Source of the DNA: Reyranella soli | GTDB lineage: Bacteria > Pseudomonadota > Alphaproteobacteria > Reyranellales > Reyranellaceae | DNA length: 64,000 nt | Assembly (NCBI RefSeq): GCF_007992495.1 | Contig: NZ_BKAJ01000076.1 | Coordinates: 1 to 64,000 of the forward strand | Direction of reading: 5' to 3' | Part shown: piece after piece, positions 33,912-41,948 of the stretch | How positions within the stretch are numbered: the stretch's first letter is position 1 | Layout: each line of letters begins with the position of its first letter | The notes under the pieces: generated by a model | Told to the model about the DNA's origin: nothing | What the model saw: the letters and a program-made list of their open reading frames with translations, nothing else | Databases searched by the model: none | Made by a program: the position numbers and the translations under genes

Positions 33912-34957
33912 GACGCCGCCTGCTTCTCGATGCGCGCCACGATGCTGCGCCAGGGCTCCAGCTCGGGCTTGCCCTGCTTGCGTTCGCCGAACATGAGCAG
34001 GATGTTGCGATTGCTGTTGCAGAACGCCTCGATCGAGGTGACGACGCCGTCGTCGGTCGGCTTGCGCACCGAGAAGACGCGCGCCACGCCCGCCTCGCGC
34101 AGGTGCAGGTTGAAGGCGGGATCGAGCACGTTGAACCAGCCATGCACCTCGACCAGGCGGTTGATCGGCCCGCTATGGATCTGGATGCAGCCGCCGCTGC
34201 CGACGAAGATCATGATCGGCGTGCCGTCGGCGCTCGCCATCTCCATGGCCGAGCGCAGCGCACGCGACGGCAATTCGCGGGCGAATTCCTCGCCGACCAG
34301 GCGCAGCGCCTGGACGCGGCCGACCTTGAACTTGCCCAGCATGCCGAAGAACTCGTGCGTGTCCTTCATCGCCCGCCAGGCCTGGCGCAGGCCCTCGACG
34401 TCGATCTCCGAATCGGGACGATCGACCGTCTCCGCTGCGCGCGGAGCGACGGCGAGCTCGCCCGATGCCTCGGCGCGATGGCGCGCGATCAGGGCGTCGA
34501 ACGCCGTCCGGTCGGTCTCGTCGGTGGCGTAGATCTTGTGCACCGCCTCGCCCGTCTTGTCGAAGAACTGCAGGCTGAGCCGCTCGCCGCTCTTCACGGA
34601 TTCGCGCACGGCAAAGCCATGCTTCCAGCTTCCCAGGAACAGGCGCAGGTCGATGTCGGGGCCCAGCACCAGGCCGTGCGGTCCCGTAACCTGCACGTCC
34701 TCGAAGCGGCCATGGCGCTCGTGCACGCAATGCTCGTTGCGCGTCAGGCACATCACCCGGCCGACCGCGGGCATCTGCGACAGGATCGACTGCCAATCGG
34801 CGGCGAGCGGCGTCGCCGTGGTGCCGACGCCGAGCGCCACCAGCTCGGCCTCGCTGACGCCCAGCGTCGCGGCGGCGTCGCGGATGCGCAGCGTGGGCTG
34901 CTCGCCGCGCAGGCGGCTCCATCGGGCCGCAAGGTCGGCATTGGCGGACGAGAGCAT
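33908..34957 (-). CDS. hmuS: Haem-degrading/haem-trafficking protein HmuS
   Basis: A 349-residue cytoplasmic protein of the HemS/ChuX/HmuS family, built as an internal duplication: the first half holds GRVMCLTRNEHCVHERHGRF and the second holds MIFVGSGGCIQIHSGPINRL. It takes haem from the importer for breakdown or storage. It starts 15 bases after the TonB-like gene and overlaps hmuT at its end. Confidence 0.92.
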   Translation of the reverse strand: MLSSANADLAARWSRLRGEQPTLRIRDAAATLGVSEAELVALGVGTTATPLAADWQSILSQMPAVGRVMCLTRNEHCVHERHGRFEDVQVTGPHGLVLGPDIDLRLFLGSWKHGFAVRESVKSGERLSLQFFDKTGEAVHKIYATDETDRTAFDALIARHRAEASGELAVAPRAAETVDRPDSEIDVEGLRQAWRAMKDTHEFFGMLGKFKVGRVQALRLVGEEFARELPSRALRSAMEMASADGTPIMIFVGSGGCIQIHSGPINRLVEVHGWFNVLDPAFNLHLREAGVARVFSVRKPTDDGVVTSIEAFCNSNRNILLMFGERKQGKPELEPWRSIVARIEKQAAS

Positions 34958-34972
34958 GAGGGTCTCCTTTGT

Positions 34973-35761
34973 CTAACGCAGATAAAAACGCACAGGGATC
35001 TCGACCCAGGCCGAGACCGGCCGTCCGTCGCGTACGGCCGGCAGGAAATGCCAGCTCTTCACGGCCGCAACCGCGGCGCGGTCGAGCATCTGGTAACCGC
35101 TCGGCCGATGCACGACGATCTCGACGGCCGTTCCTTCGGGGTCGAGGCGCACACGCACCAGGACCTCGCCTTGTTGATTGAGCTCGACGGCGCGTGGCGG
35201 GTAGGCTGGCGGCGTCGGTGGATGACGATAGCTGGGTTTGCCTTCCCACACGATTGCCGGCGTGGGCAGGAATCCGGCAGCGGCCTGTTGTGCGGCACCC
35301 GCGTTACCGAAATTTTGCGACGGCGCGGCCTTCGGCGTCGCCTGCTGTGCCGCTTGTTGCTTTTGCGGTTGTTGTTGCGGCTTGGGAGGGGGCGGCGGCT
35401 TGGGCGGCTCGACCGGCTTCAGCTCGGAAAAGTCGACGGGCGGCGGCTCGGGCGAGGGCACGAGCTCGATCGGCGTCACCATCGTCGAGAAGTCGATGGG
35501 CGGCGGTTCCTCGGCCGGTGGCACCTCGATTGCGACCTCGCTGGCCGGCTCGTTGGCATCGGTCTTGTCCGAGGGAGGGCCGACGAGCGCCAGCTCGACC
35601 AGCAGCGCGGGTTCCTGGGACCCCATGCTGCCCGCGGCGCCGGCGGCGAAAAGAAGAAGGACGGCAGCCCCGTGCAACGCAAGCGACAACGCCATCGGCA
35701 CGCGCGGGGGGCGTGTCGATGGCGCCGGCAGTCGCTCGGCTGTATGGGCCGGGATTACCAT
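34973..35761 (-). CDS. tonB: TonB-like energy-transducing protein
   Basis: A 262-residue protein with one N-terminal helix (LSLALHGAAVLLLFAAGAAG), a Pro/Glu/Lys-rich periplasm-spanning stretch (VEPPKPPPPPKPQQQPQKQQ), and a C-terminal TonB domain (QGEVLVRVRLDPEGTAVEIV, AVAAVKSWHFLPA). It would pass proton-motive force to the haem receptor, whose gene overlaps its start by 7 bases. exbB and exbD are not in this window. ATG 35761 was chosen because the longer frame is only receptor sequence in another phase. Confidence 0.9.
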   Translation of the reverse strand: MVIPAHTAERLPAPSTRPPRVPMALSLALHGAAVLLLFAAGAAGSMGSQEPALLVELALVGPPSDKTDANEPASEVAIEVPPAEEPPPIDFSTMVTPIELVPSPEPPPVDFSELKPVEPPKPPPPPKPQQQPQKQQAAQQATPKAAPSQNFGNAGAAQQAAAGFLPTPAIVWEGKPSYRHPPTPPAYPPRAVELNQQGEVLVRVRLDPEGTAVEIVVHRPSGYQMLDRAAVAAVKSWHFLPAVRDGRPVSAWVEIPVRFYLR

Positions 35762-38076
35762 CGTGCCGTGAGGTTGACGCCGAAATAGCGGCCGGGCTGG
35801 GCGTAGAGATCGAGCTGCTGGTTGGTCGAGGCGAGCCCGATCACGTCGGCCGAGTTCCAGTACTTGGCGTTGGTGATGTTGAAGGCGCCGGCGTTGATCT
35901 TGAAATGGTCCTTGAAGACGTAGCCGACGGTGGCGTCGAGATTGAAATAGGCCGGCGTCTGGAAATAGGTCTGGTTGGAGATCTGGGTATGCTGCGCCGT
36001 CATGGTGCCGATCAGCTGCGCCACGAAGCCCTCGTCCGAGCCGTAGCGCACGCGCGCCTGCGTCGCCCATGGGCTGACCGAATCGACCGGCAGGCCGGTG
36101 CGCGTGTCGGTGCCCTGGGCGAAGGCGGTCCAGCCCAGCACCGACCATTGCGGCGTGAAGCGGTACTCGCCGCGCGCCTCGACGCCCCAGATCGTCACGT
36201 TGGTGAGGTTGACGTACTGGAACTGGGTGATCGGGCCGACCTGGCCCACCGTCACCGTCTCCAGGAAGTTGTTGTAGAGATTGTAGAAGCCGGTGAGCTG
36301 CCAGCTCGAGCCGGTCGCATACTTGCCGCGGAAGCCGACCTCGAAGCTGTTGGCCGTCTCGGGCTTGAGGTTGGCGTTGGGCAGGATCTGGTAGAACGAG
36401 GCGGTGTTGGTGAAGCCGAAGTTGGCGTTGTCGTAGGGCGGCGCGCGGAAACCGGTCGCGTACTGGAAGTAGGACGAATAGTTGTCCGAGAAGCGGTAGA
36501 TCGCGCCGAACTTGGGCGAGGCCGAGACGTAGGTGCTCGCCGACGGAACGACGTTCAACGTGGCGCCGGTCGAGTTCCAGAAGTAGCGGTCGGCATTGGG
36601 GGTGAGCTGGTAGTAGTCCAGCCGCACGGCGGGCAGCAGGCTGAGCTGACCGCCAAGCAGGGTGATTTCGTCCTGGATGTAGGCGCCGGCCTGGACGGTG
36701 TCGGTGTCAGGGAAGTTCTTGTTGGGGAAGGTCTCGCCCGCCACGACCTTGGTGCGCGCACCGGTCGCCAGCGTGATCTGCCAACGATCGCGCGGCCGCG
36801 TCGTCGTCGTGTAGGCGAAGGAAAGACCGTAGGTGAAGATGTTGCGCGCACCCCACAGCAGGGTGTCGGTGTTCATCTGCAGCTCGGCGCCGGCGACATT
36901 CTGCGTGTAGTAGAACTGCGAGGTGCGGGCGTTGGTCGGGATGGCGCCATTGAAGGCACCGCGCAGCTGGTACGTGTCAGCTTGCGTGTAGACCGAGTTG
37001 AAATAGGCCATGAAGTCGATGCGGTCGATGAAACCGATCGGAGCGTTGTGCACCCACTGGCCGCTGATACGGTAAGTCTGGGTGTAGTCCTGGCCCCATT
37101 CGTCGAAGATGCGCGCGAACAGGCTCGAGAAGTTGCCGACGCCCGACAGGACCTGGGTGCTCTGCTGGCCCTGAGTGTAGCCGCCGGTGATGCGGATGGT
37201 GTCGACGTCGGTCGGCCGCAGCACCAGCTTGGCCAGGAAGTCGTTGTTGTAGAAGCTCGTCGGGTTGGGCCCGAGCGACGACTGCGCCGGATAGAATTCG
37301 TGGCCGTCGCGGCGGGTGTAGATGCCCAGAAACTCGACGTTGCCGTCCCTCACCGCGCCGGTCGCGGTCTCGGCGAACTGCTGGTTGGCGCCGGAGTAGG
37401 CGCCCTTGATGCTGGCATAGACGTTCTTGCCGCCGATCATGTAATCGCCGGGATCCTTGGTCGTGTAGGCGACCACGCCGCCGATCGCATCGGAGCCGTA
37501 GAGTGCCGACGCGGGGCCGCGGATGATCTCGACACGCTTGATGTCCTCGAGGTCGGGCTGCTCGCGCGTATAGGTGCCGGCGCCCTGGTTGGAATCGGGG
37601 AAGTCGGGCATGCGCATGCCGTCGACCATCAGCAGCACACGGTTGCCGCCGATGCCGCGAATGAGAAAGTTCTGGTAGCCGGCGCGGAACGGGTTGTTGC
37701 CGACGGTGACGCCGGGCTCGTTGCGCACCAGGTCACGCACGTCCTGCATGTTCTCGCGGTCGATGTCCTCGGTGGTGATGACCGAGACGGTGGCCGGCAC
37801 GTCGTCCAGTGGACGGCGCGTGCGCGTCGCGGCCGTTGTCACGGCGTCGAGCTGCGTCGGCACCGGCTGGCCGGGCGTGACGATGGGTATCGTGGTGGTG
37901 CCGGGCCACTGCGAGGCGGGCGGTGGCGGCGTGGTGTTGCCGGTGGCGTTGGGTGCGGTCGGCGTCTGCGCCGCCGGAGCCTGTGCCGTAGGTGTCTGGG
38001 CGAAAGTCGGTAGAGCGATCGTCCCGCCGATCGCGGTACTCGCCAGCAAGAGATTGAAAAGTCGCCTGGTCTTCAT
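35755..38076 (-). CDS. hmuR: TonB-dependent haem/haemoglobin receptor
   Basis: A 773-residue outer-membrane receptor. After a signal peptide and a Pro/Thr-rich spacer comes the TonB box region (TQLDAVTTAATRTRRPLDDV), a plug (FLIRGIGGNRVLLMVDGMRM, VEIIRGPASALYGSDAIGGV), and a 22-strand barrel ending YFGVNLTARW with the terminal aromatic. The FRAPPYDNANFGF and LPNANLKPETANSFEVG segments correspond to the FRAP and NPNL boxes of haem receptors. The gene order confirms haem as substrate. It lies 112 bases after hemP, with a hairpin between. Confidence 0.92.
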   Translation of the reverse strand: MKTRRLFNLLLASTAIGGTIALPTFAQTPTAQAPAAQTPTAPNATGNTTPPPPASQWPGTTTIPIVTPGQPVPTQLDAVTTAATRTRRPLDDVPATVSVITTEDIDRENMQDVRDLVRNEPGVTVGNNPFRAGYQNFLIRGIGGNRVLLMVDGMRMPDFPDSNQGAGTYTREQPDLEDIKRVEIIRGPASALYGSDAIGGVVAYTTKDPGDYMIGGKNVYASIKGAYSGANQQFAETATGAVRDGNVEFLGIYTRRDGHEFYPAQSSLGPNPTSFYNNDFLAKLVLRPTDVDTIRITGGYTQGQQSTQVLSGVGNFSSLFARIFDEWGQDYTQTYRISGQWVHNAPIGFIDRIDFMAYFNSVYTQADTYQLRGAFNGAIPTNARTSQFYYTQNVAGAELQMNTDTLLWGARNIFTYGLSFAYTTTTRPRDRWQITLATGARTKVVAGETFPNKNFPDTDTVQAGAYIQDEITLLGGQLSLLPAVRLDYYQLTPNADRYFWNSTGATLNVVPSASTYVSASPKFGAIYRFSDNYSSYFQYATGFRAPPYDNANFGFTNTASFYQILPNANLKPETANSFEVGFRGKYATGSSWQLTGFYNLYNNFLETVTVGQVGPITQFQYVNLTNVTIWGVEARGEYRFTPQWSVLGWTAFAQGTDTRTGLPVDSVSPWATQARVRYGSDEGFVAQLIGTMTAQHTQISNQTYFQTPAYFNLDATVGYVFKDHFKINAGAFNITNAKYWNSADVIGLASTNQQLDLYAQPGRYFGVNLTARW

Positions 38077-38149
38077 AGCCAGTGGGCCCCCAAAAAAGGA
38101 CGCCTGGCTGGCTAGGATCCCCGAAGGATCGGCTGGCTGGGCAGTTTGA

Positions 38150-38171
38150 CCGGAAAGGGATGGCTTTCCGG
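38150..38171 (-). promoter_or_regulatory. Hairpin between hemP and the haem receptor
   Basis: CCGGAAAG and CTTTCCGG form perfect 8-bp arms around a 6-base loop, 17 bases after the hemP stop. As hemP is thought to affect receptor expression in other bacteria, this could be an intercistronic processing or attenuation element. No T tract makes a simple terminator less likely. Confidence 0.5.
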
Positions 38172-38188
38172 GGTACGCACTCGTTGAT

Positions 38189-38389
38189 CTACTTCGTGAG
38201 GATCAGCTTGTTGGAAGCGGTGATCCTGAGACGATAGGTGTCGGCGCCGTGTCGGATGATCAGTTCGCGCCGGCCTTTCATCAGCGTCGTGCTGTCGACC
38301 GGTCCGTCTGTTGCCAGAATGGTTTGCACGATGTCGGTCGTCTCCCCCACGACATCGCCCGGCCGCGTCGCACGCGGTGGTTGGCTCAT
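38189..38389 (-). CDS. hemP: Haem uptake protein HemP
   Basis: A 66-residue protein with the HemP signature: STTLMKGRRELIIRHGADTY followed by RLRITASNKLILTK. HemP proteins are short, and in rhizobia and Burkholderia they promote expression of the haem receptor gene. Here it leads the haem operon and stands 28 bases behind a Fur-like box. Confidence 0.92.
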   Translation of the reverse strand: MSQPPRATRPGDVVGETTDIVQTILATDGPVDSTTLMKGRRELIIRHGADTYRLRITASNKLILTK

Positions 38390-38417
38390 GGCCTGTCCTA
38401 TTCCCCTCTTTTTGACT

Positions 38418-38438
38418 TGCGAACGACTCTCAATCGCA
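38418..38438. promoter_or_regulatory. Fur-like operator of the haem operon
   Basis: A 21-bp inverted repeat with arms TGCGAACGA and TCAATCGCA (7 of 9 paired) around CTC. It resembles the TGCGANTGA-type Fur/Mur boxes of alphaproteobacteria. It lies 29-49 bases before hemP and 45 bases before the divergent gene, so it could control both by iron. Confidence 0.65.
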
Positions 38439-38482
38439 TAGAGTCACCGCCTCTGTCAACGGCGTTCAACATTCGGTGAGCC

Positions 38483-38980
38483 ATGGAAAGCACGGCGGAA
38501 CAAAGGGTTAATACCCTCGAGACCAACCTGCGCACCGGCTGCGGTCGGCCGGGTTGTGCCTGCGGCCTGCCCATCAGCGAGCGCTTCGTGCTGTGGGCGC
38601 TGCGTCAATGGCAACAGGATCGCGCACTGCCGGCGGAGGGCTCGGTGTTGCACCAGGGATTCAAGACGGCAGGTGTGCTCGAGGTGCTGCCCGACTTCGC
38701 CATCGCCATGGACGCCTTTCTGTTCGGCACGCGCCGCGCGATGGAGATCCATCGTCCGGATTGCGCGAGCGTCAGCCGCGACGAGGCCACCCTGGTGGCC
38801 CTGTGCGGCCTCGCACAGGGCGATTTCGACGGGCCGTTTCTCGCCTCACTCGACATCATGATGGCGCCGACGGCCTCGCGGGTGGCGGCGGTGCGGCTGA
38901 AAGCCTTCTCCATCGCGCTCGCCAGTGCAGGCCTGAGGCTGGCACCGCCGGCCGGCGATGCCGCGGGGAGGCTCAATTGA
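38483..38980 (+). CDS. Conserved haem-operon neighbour, unknown function
   Basis: A 165-residue soluble protein I cannot assign. It begins with a cysteine cluster (GCGRPGCACG), then FVLWALRQWQQD, VLEVLPDFAIAMDAFLFG, and a later helical part with single cysteines (CASVSRDE, VALCGLAQG). The CxxxxCxC cluster could bind metal, for example an Fe-S cluster or zinc. It diverges from hemP across the Fur-like box, so iron-dependent expression is plausible. The next gene overlaps its stop. Confidence 0.6.
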   Translation: MESTAEQRVNTLETNLRTGCGRPGCACGLPISERFVLWALRQWQQDRALPAEGSVLHQGFKTAGVLEVLPDFAIAMDAFLFGTRRAMEIHRPDCASVSRDEATLVALCGLAQGDFDGPFLASLDIMMAPTASRVAAVRLKAFSIALASAGLRLAPPAGDAAGRLN

Positions 38981-39225
38981 GCGACGAGCGTGTGGCCAAC
39001 CTGCAGCGCGCGATGCGGCTTATCTTGGATGCCGTCGAGGACCTGCCGGCCGAATGCCGCGACCTCGCCGGCAATGCCTTGCTCAACATCACCGCCGAAG
39101 CGGTCGTGCAGGACGTCGGCTGCGTCGAAGCCGGCCGCATCTTCGCCCGCCTGGGCGACCTTCTGGCGCGCGGCCTCCAGCCGCCGGCAAGAGAGGCGAT
39201 CACGCTGAGCGTATTTGACGCGTGA
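38977..39225 (+). CDS. Small helical protein coupled to the preceding gene
   Basis: An 82-residue helical protein with a TTG start overlapping the previous stop (TTGA), behind GGGGAG. It has no recognisable domain; the sequence runs VANLQRAMRLILDAVEDLPA, then ALLNITAEAVVQDVGCVEAG. Its reading frame continues as a long open frame antisense to nothing obvious, and coupling supports it being real. It ends just before a palindromic repeat. Confidence 0.55.
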   Translation: MSDERVANLQRAMRLILDAVEDLPAECRDLAGNALLNITAEAVVQDVGCVEAGRIFARLGDLLARGLQPPAREAITLSVFDA

Positions 39226-39229
39226 TGCT

Positions 39230-39382
39230 CTTCCTCGTCCTCCCCCGTCTTACGGGGGAGGGTAGGGAGGGGGCAAGCAACGCGGATGATCTCTGAAGTT
39301 TCAGATCTGTAATGGGGGGAGAGCTCTGGTGAGGCTTTCCCCCTCCCGTACCCTCCCCCGTATGACGGGGGAGGGGCGTGAG
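39230..39382. repeat. Palindromic intergenic repeat, family A (diverged copy)
   Basis: Two CTCCCCCG...CGGGGGAG hairpins at the ends flank a middle with TTTCAGATCTG, matching the element at 6735-6880 in layout and in the GGTAGGGAGGGGGC segment. The arms are less perfect here. It lies between two convergent genes, so it could serve both as a bidirectional terminator. Confidence 0.82.
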
Positions 39383-39385
39383 AGG

Positions 39386-41278
39386 TCAAACCTCGATCCT
39401 GCTCCCCAGCTCGACGGTCTGGTTGGCCGGCAGCCCTAGAAAGTCCGTCGAGCTCGCGGCGAAGCGGCTCAGCACCAGGAACAATCGGCGCTGCCAGCTC
39501 GGCAGCAAGGGATGCTGGCCGCTCACGACGTTGTTGTGGCCGATGAAGAACGACGTGTGCAGCGGATCGATCGGGATGCCCTGGCCTGCCAGGCCGGCGA
39601 TGTCGTGGGCGACGTCGGGCTTCTCCATGAAGCCGTAGCACAGCACCGCGCGGTGAATGCCGCTGCCCAGCTCGCGCATCCTGAGGCGGTCCTCCGGCGA
39701 GACGAACGGCTCCTCGAGGAGGTGCACGGTCAGCAGGACGACATGCTCGTGCAGCACGCCGTTGTGCCGCAGGTTCTGCATCAGGCTGCTGGAGGCGGCG
39801 TCGGAGAAGGTCGTGAGATAGATCGCCGTGCCCTGCGTGCGGTGCAAGCGCTCGGGTTCGATGGTGGCAAGCAGCGTGTCGATCGGCACGGTCCGTTCGC
39901 GCTCGCGTAGCTCCACGGCGTGACGGCCGCGATACCAGGTCCACATGGCGATGAAAAGAATGGTGGCGATGGCAAGCGGCACCCAGCCGCCTTCGACGAA
40001 CTTCGTCATGTTGGCCGAGAACAGCGCACCGTCGACGACCAGCAGCAGGAGGAACAGCGGTACGACCAGCGTCCACCGCCACTTCCAACCGCGCACGGCG
40101 AGCGTCAGCACCAGCATGGTGGTGATCAGCATCGTGCCGGTCACGGCGATGCCGTAGGCCGAGGCGATGTCGGGGCCGGTTTGGAAGGCCAGCACGATGC
40201 CCAGCACGCCTAAAAGCTGCAGCCAGTTCACGGCCGGCACGTAGATCTGGCCGAACTCGTCGGGCGAGGTGTGCAGGATGCGGGCGCGCGGGCTGACGCC
40301 CAGCAGGGTCGCCTGCTGGGCCATTGAGAAGGCGGCCGAGATCGTCGCCTGCGAGGCGATCACCGTCGCCATGGTGGCGACCACGACCAGGGGATAGAGC
40401 GCCCAGTGCGGCGCCAGCTTGAAGAACGGGTTGGACGCGGCGGTGGGATCGGCCAGCAACAGTGCGCCCTGGCCGTAGTAATTGGTGAGCAAGGCCGGGA
40501 ACACCACGATCAGCCAGGCGACACGGATGGGACTGCGGCCGAAATGGCCGATGTCGGCGTAGAGCGCCTCCGCACCGGTGAGCGCCAGCGTGACCGCGCC
40601 CAGCGCCACGAAGGCGCCGGCCTTGTGCTTCATGGCGAAGGCGAAGGCATGATAGGGCGACAGTGCCATCAGCACTTCGGGATGCTGCGCGATCTGGCGC
40701 GCGCCCAGCAGGAACAGGATGGCGAACCAGATCAGCATGATCGGCCCGAACAGATGGCCGATGCCGCCGGTGCCGTAGTGCTGCATGGCGAACAGGCCGA
40801 TCAGCACGGCCATGGCGATCGGCAGGATCACTGGCTGGAAGGCGGGCGTCGCCACGTTCAGGCCTTCGACGGCGCTCAGCACCGAGATGGCGGGCGTCAG
40901 CAGGCAGTCGCCGTAGAACAGGGCGGCGCCCAGCATGCCCAGGATCGCGTAGACGTTGCGCCGCCGCTCGGAGATGCCGGGCTCGCGCGACACCAGCGCC
41001 ATCAGCGCCAGCACGCCGCCCTCGCCGTGATTGTCGGCGCGCATGACCACGATGACGTATTTCAGGGTGACGACGATCAGCAGCGCCCAGGTGATCAGCG
41101 ACAGCATGCCGAGTACGTTGTCGTGCGTCGGCTGCAGGCCGGTGAAATCGCTGAAGCAGGTCTGGACGGTATAGAGCGGGCTGGTGCCGATGTCGCCGAA
41201 GACGACGCCGAGCGCCGCCAGCGTCAAGCCGGCCGCCCGCTTCCGGTCGGCGGGCCGCAAAGCGGCCAACGTACTCAT
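39386..41278 (-). CDS. kup: Kup-type potassium uptake permease (copy 1)
   Basis: A 630-residue Kup/HAK/KT transporter with about twelve helices in the first 440 residues (AALGVVFGDIGTSPLYTVQT, then LKYVIVVMRADNHGEGGVLA) and a soluble C-terminal domain ending SRFAASSTDFLGLPANQTVE. It takes up potassium with protons. A close paralogue lies upstream on the same strand with a GNAT gene between. ATG 41278 is the only good start. Confidence 0.93.
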   Translation of the reverse strand: MSTLAALRPADRKRAAGLTLAALGVVFGDIGTSPLYTVQTCFSDFTGLQPTHDNVLGMLSLITWALLIVVTLKYVIVVMRADNHGEGGVLALMALVSREPGISERRRNVYAILGMLGAALFYGDCLLTPAISVLSAVEGLNVATPAFQPVILPIAMAVLIGLFAMQHYGTGGIGHLFGPIMLIWFAILFLLGARQIAQHPEVLMALSPYHAFAFAMKHKAGAFVALGAVTLALTGAEALYADIGHFGRSPIRVAWLIVVFPALLTNYYGQGALLLADPTAASNPFFKLAPHWALYPLVVVATMATVIASQATISAAFSMAQQATLLGVSPRARILHTSPDEFGQIYVPAVNWLQLLGVLGIVLAFQTGPDIASAYGIAVTGTMLITTMLVLTLAVRGWKWRWTLVVPLFLLLLVVDGALFSANMTKFVEGGWVPLAIATILFIAMWTWYRGRHAVELRERERTVPIDTLLATIEPERLHRTQGTAIYLTTFSDAASSSLMQNLRHNGVLHEHVVLLTVHLLEEPFVSPEDRLRMRELGSGIHRAVLCYGFMEKPDVAHDIAGLAGQGIPIDPLHTSFFIGHNNVVSGQHPLLPSWQRRLFLVLSRFAASSTDFLGLPANQTVELGSRIEV

Positions 41279-41353
41279 ACCTGAAGAACTCCCCCGTTCA
41301 GCGCGGGCGATTCTGGTCGGCGGGCGTTACAGGTTCAACGGGGAACTTCATTT

Positions 41354-41435
41354 CTTCCTGACCGCCGGCCGGACCTGCCTGCGCGAAGCCGAAGCGGCTT
41401 CGCTTCGGCGAAGGCAGGGGCTGGCGGTCAGGAAG
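41354..41435. repeat. Palindromic intergenic repeat, family D
   Basis: Perfect 13-bp arms CTTCCTGACCGCC (41354-41366) and GGCGGTCAGGAAG (41423-41435) enclose inner arms CCTGCCT...AGGCAGG and the palindrome-rich GAAGCCGAAGCGGCTTCGCT. It lies between the GNAT gene and kup copy 1, so it may be transcribed between them. Confidence 0.8.
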
Positions 41436-41443
41436 ACCAGATC

Positions 41444-41941
41444 TCAACGGGCTCGTCGGAAAACGCCGCAATTTTCGCCGTGAAAGACGGCATCTCGTTC
41501 GTAAGAGAACCCAGCCTTCAGAAGAACACGTTCGGAAGACGTGTTGCCCTTCATGACAATTCCGAGAAGGCTCGGCTCGGAGCACCGCGTTTCCCAGATT
41601 TTCACCAGCACCTGGGTGACCTCGGTGGCGAAGCCTTGCCCCCAGGCGCTTCTTGCGAAGGTGTATGCCACTTCCAACTCACGGGTGCCTTCCAACTCCA
41701 CGTAGCGCAGGCCTGCGCGACCCCTGAACGTTCCGTCGTGCGTCCTCAGCGTCCACAGACCGAGACCATGATCTGCCCAGTGACGCAGGCTGGTCTCCAG
41801 GTAATCAGCCGTTGCCGTCGGTGTTCTGACGCCGCCGAGAAAGCGCGACACCTCGCTATCGAGATGGAGCTGCACCAGATCAGGCAGATCCTCGCGCGCG
41901 AGCCTCGTGGCGTTCAGTCGAGGCGTCGCGAACCTATCCAT
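41444..41941 (-). CDS. GNAT family N-acetyltransferase
   Basis: A 165-residue RimJ/RimL-type acetyltransferase. It starts FATPRLNATRLAREDLPDLV. The acetyl-CoA loop region reads YTFARSAWGQGFATEVTQVL, and the late GNTSSERVLLKAGFSYE is typical. It acetylates a protein terminus or small amine; the substrate is unknown. It begins 7 bases after the stop of kup copy 2 and is probably cotranscribed. It looks like an insertion between two duplicated kup genes. Confidence 0.88.
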   Translation of the reverse strand: MDRFATPRLNATRLAREDLPDLVQLHLDSEVSRFLGGVRTPTATADYLETSLRHWADHGLGLWTLRTHDGTFRGRAGLRYVELEGTRELEVAYTFARSAWGQGFATEVTQVLVKIWETRCSEPSLLGIVMKGNTSSERVLLKAGFSYERDAVFHGENCGVFRRAR

Positions 41942-41948
41942 TTTGCCG

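Noticed and set aside
35194..38013. A 939-residue plus-strand frame opposite the haem receptor
   Set aside because: No domains; the receptor on the other strand has plug, barrel and terminal aromatic.
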